Shown in pieces: positions 55,619-64,000 of a stretch of DNA of 64,000 nt. The stretch comes from Petrosia ficiformis (taxonomy: Eukaryota; Porifera; Demospongiae; Haplosclerida; Petrosiidae), in contig OX345646.1 in NCBI GenBank assembly GCA_947044365.1, forward strand, positions 5,191,678-5,255,677, read 5' to 3'. A program made the translations under genes and the position numbers. Each line of letters begins with the position of its first letter. The stretch's first letter is position 1. The notes below the pieces were generated by a model. It had not been told where the DNA came from. It worked only from the letters and a program-made list of their open reading frames with translations, and did not search any database.

Positions 55619-58600
55619 CCATACCAGTCAGTTGAATGTTGTTTTGTTGTTGATTTGGTACAGTACCTGACGATGCCAGACCTGTAGTCTGTCTGACAGA
55701 TGGTCTTCTGCCTGGTAAATCGTTGTAAGATGGAGGATCTATAATTTAAATCGAAGAAATAATTTCATAGTTTTCATAATTAGAACATATATGGTATGAT
55801 CAGTTAAATATTTGGAAGTGCCAAAAAATTAGAACTTAGAATATATACATGTATGGTACTAACATGTAGTGGAAATTATTTTTTAAATGTATTAGAGAAT
55901 GTTTACCATAATTAGGTAATGTCCCAGTAGATCTACGTGGATTTGTAGAGTTGTTGAATGGTACTGGCGCTACTGGCATTGACATTCTCACAGCTCCACT
56001 CTGCTGTATACGAACAACTGGTTCTACTATAGTATAAGAATGTTAGGAATGTATGTATGTATGTATGTATGTATGTATGTATGTATGCATGTATGTACAT
56101 GTATGTAGGTACATTGTATGTATGTACATGTATGTATGTATGTCTGTACATGTACATGTGTATGTATGTACATTGTACATGTATGTACAATATATGTACA
56201 TGTATGTACATGTATGTATGTACATGTATGTATGTATATGTATGTACATGTATGTATGTACATGTATGTATGTATGTATGTACGTATGTATGTATGTATG
56301 TATGTACAATTATGTATGTACAATTATGTATGTATGTACACTGTATGTATGTATGTATGTATGTATGTATGTATGTATGTATGTATGTATGTATGTACGT
56401 ATATACAATATATGTACATGTACAAGTATTAAATTATTTAACTATTTCAAATACCATTGAGTTGTCTAGTAATAGGTATATTAGTAACTGGTACTACTAC
56501 AGGAGCTGGAGCTGGAGCTGGAGGAGGAGGAGGAGGAGGAGATGGAGATGAAGATGGACGAATAATATTGGAATCAGTCACATCCTCGTACAGTTCTTGA
56601 TGTACTGCTAATTCCTCATATAAAGGATTTTCTTGTCCATTAGGAGCTGGAATCTCTTCATAAACTACATGTACATACATGTATATATACATGTACACAC
56701 ACATAGATGTAAATGTACATATACATGTTACTATATATACTATACTGACAGTTAATATAATTATACTGTACTTGTCAATTGAACACCACAGTAGTGAGAC
56801 AGTAATTACTATACTATACTGACAGTAGAACTAAGGTAATTACTGTTACTGTATGGTGACATTTTATTAACATATACTGTACTTGTCAATTGAACACCAC
56901 AGTAGTGAGACAGTAATTACTATACTATACTGACAGTAGAACTAAGATAATTACTGTTACTGTATGGTGACATTTTATTAACATATACTGTACTTGTCAA
57001 TTGAACACCACAGTAGTGAGACAGTAATTACTATACTATACTGACAGTAGAACTAAGATAATTACTGTTACTGTATGGTGACATTTTATTAACATATACT
57101 GTACTTGTCAATTGAACACCACAGTAGTGAGACAGTAATTACTATACTATACTGACAGTAGAACTAAGATAATTACTGTTACTGTAAGGTGACATTTTAT
57201 TAACATATACTGTACTTGTCAATTGAACACCACAGTAGTGAGACAGTAATTACTATACTATACTGACAGTAGAACTAAGATAATTACTGTTACTGTATGG
57301 TGACATTTTATTAACATATACTGTACTTGTCAATTGAACACCACAGTAGTGAGACAGTAATTACTATACTATACTGACAGTAGAACTAAGATAATTACTG
57401 TTACTGTATGGTGACATTTTATTAACATATACTGTACTTGTCAATTGAACACCACAGTAGTGAGACAGTAATTACTATACTATACTGACAGTAGAACTAA
57501 GATAATTACTGTTACCGTATGGTGACATTTTATTAACATATACTGTACTTGTCAATTGAACACCACAGTAGTGAGACAGTAATTACTATACTATACTGAC
57601 AGTAGAACTAAGATAATTACTGTTACTGTATGGTGAAATTATACATGTACCACAATACTTTGTATTGTAATCATAGTAATGTGTGATTTCCCTTTGTAAT
57701 ATGATAGTATAGTACTAAGGTGTATACACATACATGTACATGTACATGTACACATACACAGAACACACACACACACATAAATATACATGTACACACAGAG
57801 AACACACACATACATGTATATACATACAGAGAACACACAAATACATGTACACCTACATGTACACACAAAGACTCATGTACGTATATACACACATTTACAT
57901 GCATAAAGTACATGTACATGTATATGTACACACAGAGAACAGACATATTTACATGCATAAAGTACATGTACATTTACATGTACACGTACTTTATGCATGT
58001 ACATGTACATACACACATTTACATACATGTACATAAAGTACATTGTACAAGTACATGTACATGTACACACAAAGAACAGACATTTACATGCATCAAGTAC
58101 ATGTAAATGTACATGTACACATGCACACAGAAACATGTATTTAAACAATTATAATACATGTACATGTACACACATTGAAACATGTATTTAAACAATTATA
58201 ATACATGTACATGTACACACACAGAAACATGTATTTAAACAATTATAATACATGTACAGATTTAAGACATCAGGTGATCTAATTTCATTAAGGGACACTT
58301 TCTTACTAAGTAATTTTGATCAAAAGCTTACATTCAATCACTCATCATTCCCCCACTTTGTACAGGAAGTCAATGGAATTTGGTATCCAGGAAGAACTAT
58401 CATTAATCTTCTTAGATACCAAATTTCATTGACTTCCGGTACAAAATGATGGATGGCGAGCGATTGAAGGTATGAATTTGAACAAAATCATTTTGTAAGA
58501 ATGTATCTCTTTTTGAAAATTAGGTTACATAATAAAAGATGTACATGAATTATTAATATACATTTAAACGTCTCACCATCCATTTCACCAACTGGAGGAG

Positions 58601-61066
58601 AATCTGGAGGTGGAGGAGGAGGAGGAGGTGGAGATGGGGACTCATGAGGAGGAGGAGGTGATGGAGGGGGAGGATGAGAGCGCGGAGGAAGGGGTGGAGG
58701 AGGAGGAGAAGAAGAAGATAATGAGCTATTGACATCATTTATTGATATATCAGTTGGTGATGACAATCGACGGATACGAGGTTGAGGTACAGGAGCTGAT
58801 GGTTGTGGGGGTGGAGTCAGTGGAGTTGGAGAGTGTGAAGTTGGTAGTGAGAGTCCGTCCAGTGGTGATGGTAGTGGACGAAGTATGTCTGCATCTTCCG
58901 GTTGTAAGAGAACTGAGTCTGTGAATGAATGATGAGTTTTATAATATACATGTACATGTATTCATACTAAAGTTGAGACAGAGCTCATTATAAATTCATT
59001 AATAGTTGCTATGGAAACGTGCAGATAAAGCTGATTGTACACATGTGTAGTGTAATCACTCTCTCAAATGCAGTCCACTATTCAGTGTGGTTACCATGGC
59101 GATTGAACCCATACAAACATGCTTTAAAGACATAATGAGCTTAGTTTAAATTCTACTAGAATACTGCTCTTTAAATAGTATTTCAAATTTTGAATTTAAA
59201 TACTTATTTCCTTTATTTAATTAAACAGTTAAAAATTCCCTTTCTAACTTGTCCTAATTAATTTCCTAGTGAAATATCTCACTGTCCTGTCTGTACTCAA
59301 AAGAGCAAGAAACTCGTCTGTCAACATTTTATTATGGCTCGTAGGGCCATCCCTGTGATTGCTTTCTTACGGGTTCGATGTATGTTTATATATATATATA
59401 TATATATATACATTGTGTATAATTATATAATTATATATATATATATGTTTGTGTCACCTGTGCGAGTATGCGTTGTATACGTAGTTAAGGAAGTTGCGTC
59501 ATTCTCAGGGGCTCAGTCAATTAATGGGCATGGTGTGTAATGGGATGCACGCTCAAGCTCTACAGACAAGCAGGGTTCTAGAAAGCTGCTTGTAGCTTAA
59601 CATTGAAACTGGAACTAATACAATGTAGCTGTTCTATGTGTAATGTACATGTAGATAATAAACTATAATAGGATGCAGTTTTTCATAGTCAGCCATGATT
59701 ACCGAATTTTGGACACCACAAAGCAATCATAGGGATAGTTTTTTCTCTATATATCATGTTTCAAATTACTGTTGGATTTCCATGCATGTACACATGTACA
59801 AACATTAAAATACCAGAGACACCACCCACACACACACACATACATAACTAGGCCACTATTCTAACTAGGGCTGGAACGATACCCGATTATCCGTGAACTG
59901 AACATCCGGATCTGTTTCTTTGTATCTGGGTAATGTTTGCACATGCGCAGAAACCTAACACTTGAAATCGAAATTGCAATAAAATAGCATTTTATAAGTG
60001 TCTAGCTCTGTGTTACCGGCTTTTTAGGCTTGCAGAGTGCAGAATAATCTGTAAAAACACCAATGCTACTTGTATAAACATCTATTAGAGTTCATTACAG
60101 CAAAAAGGTGAGGTAATACTGTATATTTTAATGCAAACAAGTTATGAATTTTTAAAAGCCATTATCTGGGTATCCCCAACTATTATTGTGAACCGATATC
60201 GGAAGTGAAAGACAGGAACCATTTTAGACCTAATTAGAACCACACAGACACACCCATAGACAGAGACACCCACACACACAAAACTAGGCCACACATGCAT
60301 GTACAACACAAACACACCCATAGACAGAGACACCATCCACATACACCCACACACACAAAACTAGGCCACACTCATACATGTACCACACAGACACACCCAT
60401 AGACAGAGACACATAAATCAGGCTACATATCATACCACACACTGTATCCCATCAAAGCTAAAAGTAAATTAGTGTATACACCTACACAAATAGTCATTAT
60501 CATATACCTGTACATGTACATGTACATGTAATACTATTAGTACATGTACATGTACATGTAATACAGTTATTACATGTACAGTACATATCAGATGCAACTT
60601 AAGAGACACACGCGTTCTACACGCAATGTAAACGCGAGCGTCGAAAATTGGTACGCGTTCGTCGTAAATCTACACGCGTTCGTAGTTAAACCCGCACGCG
60701 TACGCGTACGCGTTCACGCGTGTATACGCGTTTATATCGCACGGGTTTAATATGCACGCGCGCGCGCGTTTATATAACGCACGCGTTCAAACGCGTTTGC
60801 CAAAAATGCATACGCGTTCGCTGAAATTGCGTACGCGTTCGCTAAAATTGCGTACGCGTTCAACACGAGTTTACCTCTTAAGTTGCATCTGATATGTACT
60901 GTACATGTAATACTATAAGTACATGTACATATAATACAGTTATTACATGTACATGTAATACTATAAGTACATGTAATACTATTAGTACATGTACATTGTA
61001 CATGTAATATTATTAGTACATGTACATGTAATACTATTAGTACATGATGTTATCAGAGATGTAGAC

Positions 61067-61105
<39 letters not shown>

Positions 61106-63462
61106 CACCTGAGACAATGGAAAAAGGAAAAATGAGAGTTGCCTCCATGTACATGTAATACTATTAGTACATGTACATGTAATACTATTAGTACATGTAC
61201 ATGTAAAACTATGACACATACAAAAGTATAAATAATTCAGACCATAGAATTATATTAATTAGAATATATATGGTATTATCATAATTATATTCTATACTTC
61301 ACGGGTGAGTTCATCAAATAAGTAGACACTTAAGTCAGTTTATAAACATTACTCTACATTCCAGTCCAATTAATAGTAATGTTTAGAACACGTCATGAAT
61401 TTCACTCTATTTTCATGGGATGTTGAACATTACATGTAGCTAACGTACATGTGTGTGTTGTTTTAATATTACAATAGCGACCACATTTAGTTATAGTATG
61501 ACTATTTTATCACAATACATACATGTATGTACCTGTAGATATTATATTGATTACGAGAAAGGCTAATTTTCATTTTAGTTACACATGTAGTTATAGTTAA
61601 TTACATAGACTTATAATTTTGTAATTAACTAAAATTCACAATGCCTGGGTTTTAGTTTTAGTTAACTAACTAAAAGTGTCCATTATTGGTCAATTTTCAT
61701 TTTAGTTATTACAATAGACTTGTAATTTAGTTAACTAAAAGTCACAATACCTTACTAAAAGAGATTTTAGTTATAGTTATTACAGTAGACTTGTAATTTA
61801 GTTATAGTTTAGTTAACTAAAAGTCACAATACCTTACTAAAAGAGGTTTTAGTTATAGTAATTTAGTAAACTCCATGTAGTGTGGTCTATTCACTTTAGA
61901 CTCCTTCCCAACACTTTGATTTGTGTAAATTCATAAAAGCAATCTTAATTGCTTTATTTAACCTTAAACTATATTCATAGTACACATTTATATCCTTTCT
62001 ATTGAAATGGTTGACAAAATGCAGTCATTTAGTTACCATGGCAACGGAGTCTAATTAACTTATAGCCTCACTGAAAGAGACAGTTATTTCAGTAGTGTCT
62101 TAATTCAGTTAACTAAAATTAACAATACCTTACTAAAAGAGTTTTGGTCATTGTTATAGTTAGCTAAAATAACACTACAATAGGGAATTAATATACAAAT
62201 GAGATTGTATATGTACATGCACATCTATAGTCTGTTCACATTCATGATGTTAGGATGTGATGACTTTATATGTACTATAGTATAAAGGTTAATTTCATAA
62301 GATAACTCAATAACTTATATGTACTATAGTGTATAGTTTAATATCATAAGATTAATACATGATTATACTGTAACTCAATAACTTATATGCACTATAGTGT
62401 ATAGTTTAATATCATAAAATTAATACATGATTATACTGTAACTTATATGTACTATAGTGTATAGTTTAATATCATAAGGTTAATACATGATTATACTGTA
62501 AATTATTACAATAATAGTATTGGTATCAGTCTCATTATCAAACACTATTATCAGTATTGGTATCAGTCTCTTATAGAAAATAGTTTAAAAGGTAATAGAA
62601 AATTATTAATTCGCATGTGACTCATTTTCACTTTTTTATATACATGTAGTCACACATTCAAACTTCACATTTCCAGTGTTTCCCTCAGGATAAATATTAA
62701 GGGTGGGGGAGTGCATCATTGGTACATGACGTTTAGTCAACAATGTTCAATTGGTATTATACAACAGTGTTTTTCAGCATAAAGCATAAAATTAAAGGGT
62801 AGGGGAGCAAGACTAAAAGGTGGGGGAGTGGCATGGTACCGTCTTTTGGGGAAACACACACATTTATAACTTGAGAGATCTTAAACGCCAAATTCTAATG
62901 AATAAGCAGGATAGTTAAAAATGCTGGTAGTCACTGGGAATCGAATGCAGGGCCACTGACTTCAGACACCAGTGCTCTCACCACTGAGCTATGACAACCA
63001 GACAACCATCAGCACTTTGCAGTCCTCTACATACACTACACAAGTGGTACTGAATGCCTCAGTGCACACCAGGCAGCAAATTATAAAATATTATTCTTAT
63101 CATATATACTAACCTGGAGGTGGACTGGGTATTGTCATTTCTTCATACAATAATTCATTTTCTGAAGTATCTTCATCATCATCCATGTCATTCATAAGTC
63201 CAGACATATCTTCATACAACATCTCGGGTTGTGGTTCCATGGTGTCAGGTGGGACCTCATAAGTGGCCACTATTAGAAATATATTTAAACACAAAAAGTG
63301 ATTTGAAAACTTTTAATTATTGGTAAATATGAAAAATTTAAATACATGTATTATTTTGCAATGAGGTTAATAATGTCCTGTATGACTGGCTGTTTTCATA
63401 CCACTAGGAGAGCCACCGCTGGGACTCATCTCATCCCAAAATCGATTTGATGCACCAAACAT
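53999..63462 (-). CDS. TMEM272-like four-helix membrane protein with Tyr/Pro-rich cytosolic N-terminus, 9 exons
   Basis: Exons 5' to 3': 63402-63462, 63114-63269, 58577-58918, 56455-56664, 55907-56026, 55625-55738, 55003-55284, 54621-54680, 53999-54372. All eight introns are phase 1; product 572 aa. The ATG at 63462 follows an in-frame TAG two codons upstream. There is no signal peptide. The N-terminal 420 residues carry Tyr motifs YEDM (39-42), YEEM (62-65), YEEI (188-191), YEEL (202-205) and YEDV (212-215), a PPLPPR SH3-type site (147-152), long poly-Pro runs and two PPSY WW-type motifs (298-301, 344-347). A short Cys stretch (LGCWCYTYG) precedes four helices (from GLYVFLFLIGVLVPLGMLG at about 429; ITIYLIVMG; LAVLGYISFL; FFVLFVVLLVFLGCQYVMLL). 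The helices and PPxY resemble TMEM272-like proteins; the name is tentative, the signalling-scaffold role inferred. Confidence 0.65.
54376..54555. repeat. AGAC/GAGA microsatellite (TMEM272-like last intron)
   Basis: 'agagacagagacagagacag' then 'cagacagacagacagacaga' fill the short intron between exons 8 and 9. Confidence 0.85.
54682..54975. repeat. GTAT/GTACAT microsatellite (TMEM272-like intron 7)
   Basis: On the gene strand this is (ATAC)n, and the exon 8 acceptor reads 'catacatacag', so the repeat itself supplies the 3' splice site. Confidence 0.85.
55365..55545. repeat. Dispersed repeat shared with 32,300-32,510 and 35,966-36,060
   Basis: It contains 'cttatttggcactgtacagt' and 'aactctttgttaattggctc', present in the same order in the last SRP54 intron and partly in another SRP54 intron. 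No coding capacity or clear terminal repeats. Confidence 0.6.
56050..56400. repeat. GTAT/GTACAT microsatellite (TMEM272-like intron 4)
   Basis: About 350 bp of 'atgtatgtatgtatgtatgt' with TACATG interruptions between exons 4 and 5. Confidence 0.9.
56765..57640. repeat. 111-bp minisatellite, 8 copies, derived from MITE family 1
   Basis: The 'cttgtcaattgaacaccaca' core recurs at 56771, 56882, 56993, 57104, 57215, 57326, 57437 and 57548, an exact 111-bp period with almost no divergence. Each unit ends with the MITE right end 'ctgtatggtgacattttatt'. It lies in intron 3 of the TMEM272-like gene. Confidence 0.95.
57720..58256. repeat. Irregular TACATGTAC-rich minisatellites
   Basis: 'acatgtacatgtacacacag' variants are followed by three copies of a unit of about 47 bp ('aacatgtatttaaacaatta', 58,133-58,256). 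No gene. Confidence 0.8.
58313..58490. repeat. Long foldback hairpin (possible MITE or small-RNA precursor)
   Basis: Core arms 58357-58387 and 58415-58445 are 31-bp inverted repeats with two mismatches around a 27-bp loop. Weaker pairing continues outward ('ttcaatcactca' against 'cgagcgattgaa'), giving arms of roughly 75 bp. It lies in intron 3 of the TMEM272-like gene and was found by eye only. Confidence 0.65.
59860..60200. mobile_element. Possible hAT-type element remnant
   Basis: It starts 'ctagggctggaacgatacc', a common look for hAT-family ends. A candidate opposite end near 60,160-60,200 contains 'ctgggtatccccaac'. No transposase frame. Tentative. Confidence 0.35.
60200..60425. repeat. 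CA-rich minisatellite
   Basis: Three imperfect copies built of 'acacccatagacagagacac' and 'acacacaaaactaggccaca'. No gene. Confidence 0.75.
60505..61210. repeat. 24-bp repeats around the CpG island
   Basis: 'tacatgtacatgtaatacta' plus 'ttag' units occur on both sides of the ACGCGT island (60,505-60,580 and 60,900-61,210), and again at 63,838-64,000. A (GAAA)n SINE tail interrupts the right part at 61,060-61,147. Confidence 0.8.
60569..60911. repeat. ACGCGT-dense CpG island bounded by perfect 37-bp inverted repeats
   Basis: Arms 60569-60605 and 60875-60911 are exact reverse complements; inner part 'cagatgcaacttaagag'. The 269 bp between them hold, by hand count, 13 ACGCGT hexamers and about 45-50 CpG in otherwise AT-rich DNA. 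No coding sequence. It may be a MITE with an unusual core or a regulatory island; it lies in intron 2 of the TMEM272-like gene. Confidence 0.9.
62282..62505. repeat. 68-bp minisatellite, locus 3, inverted
   Basis: About three copies of the unit found at 41,905 and 50,811, here as the reverse complement ('tactatagtgtatagtttaa'). Confidence 0.9.
62925..63005 (-). mobile_element. tRNA-derived SINE (TMEM272-like intron 2)
   Basis: On the minus strand, GGTTGTCATAGCTCAGTGGT (A box) and GCATTCGATTCCC (B box) are followed by 'agtgactaccagca'. The arms do not pair as a tRNA. Related fragments lie at 38,455-38,620. Confidence 0.7.
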
Positions 63463-64000
63463 TTCCTAGGAGAGGATATCCCTAGACCATCCTATAACGA
63501 ATCATTTCCTGGGAGAGAATATCCCCAGACCCTCCTATAATACAGTGTTTAGTTACCCTCTCTATTCCTATATGAAACTCTATCAGAATCATTTCCTGGG
63601 AGAGAATATCCCCAGACTATCCTATAATACAGTGTTTGGTTACAATCTCTCTTCCTATATGAAACTCTTTTAGTGATCATGTTATTAATTATGAGGTCTT
63701 GGGTCAACATTTAGGTGAGAAAATAATTAACTAATCAACAGCTCTTTGAACTGAAAAACATCAAGAAAGAAGAGGAATAAGTACATGTAGGTATAAAATG
63801 AGTGTGTATCATTTAGTTCTACCACAAAGTAGATGTGTACATGTAATATTATTAGTACATGTACATGTAATACTATTAGTACATGTACATGTAATACTTT
63901 GGCAAAATCGGTGCTTATTCATTTGACAACACTTTCCATTCTACCACAAAGTAGATGTGTACATGTAATATTATTAGTACATGTACATGTAATACTATTA
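63463..64000. promoter_or_regulatory. 5' flank of the TMEM272-like gene with tandem repeats
   Basis: Imperfect tandem copies containing 'tttcctgggagagaatatcc' and 'cctatatgaaactct' run from about 63,461 to 63,665; the first copy overlaps the initiation codon region. 24-bp 'tacatgtaatactattag' repeats follow from 63,838 to the window end. No TATA box or further exon was recognised. Confidence 0.5.

Noticed and set aside
62925..63005. A second tRNA gene.
   Set aside because: The stems do not pair; it has degenerate relatives at 38,455-38,620, so it is a SINE.

Overview
This is an AT-rich (roughly one third GC by eye) metazoan nuclear genome window. It has spliceosomal GT-AG introns, dense microsatellites and many small terminal-inverted-repeat elements. 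The gene content fits a demosponge such as Amphimedon or a relative: a tandem family of giant intronless beta-helix membrane proteins next to compact, intron-rich metazoan genes. The organism call is inference. No bacterial, plastid or viral gene was seen.

Left part (1 to about 32,000, + strand): a tandem array of four complete single-exon genes (2654-7009, 10100-14734, 17800-22056, 24189-28775). Each encodes a secretory-pathway protein of 1418-1544 residues with a signal peptide, a right-handed beta-helix of cysteine-bearing rungs, a Cys-rich juxtamembrane region, about 8-9 membrane helices and an acidic cytoplasmic tail. Each gene has a matching TATA box 117-130 bp before its ATG, and the intergenic DNA was duplicated together with the genes. 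Gene-less copies of the flanking DNA at both ends show that the array continues left of the window and has lost at least one unit on the right. Genes 3 and 4 share a 667-bp stretch with no mismatch, a sign of gene conversion or recent unequal exchange.

Right part (32,182 to 63,462, - strand): four genes in one orientation, whose exons I rebuilt by joining splice sites in phase. In transcription order they are: (i) a 9-exon gene for a 572-residue protein with a long Pro/Tyr-rich cytosolic N-terminus and a four-helix C-terminus (TMEM272-like); (ii) a 3-exon gene for a secreted 447-residue protein carrying the C-terminal domain of inter-alpha-trypsin inhibitor heavy chains without the usual VIT and VWA domains; (iii) a 17-exon IQANK1 orthologue (597 residues: IQ motif, ankyrin repeats, coiled coil, and a C-terminal domain resembling dynein AAA5); (iv) a 13-exon SRP54 gene (503 residues, complete). 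The IQANK1 stop and the SRP54 start are only 286 bp apart.

The introns hold most of the unusual DNA: transposon-derived minisatellites (111 bp x8; 63 bp x12), a 68-bp minisatellite at three separate loci, a PIF/Harbinger-type MITE, tRNA-derived SINEs, a long foldback hairpin, a 58-bp perfect palindrome just outside the receptor array, and a CpG-dense island of ACGCGT motifs bounded by perfect 37-bp inverted repeats. Apart from the receptors forming a family, I see no evidence that these genes share a pathway. SRP54 and IQANK1 are housekeeping-type or conserved genes; the receptor array, the TMEM272-like protein and the ITIH-C protein are the lineage-specific parts.
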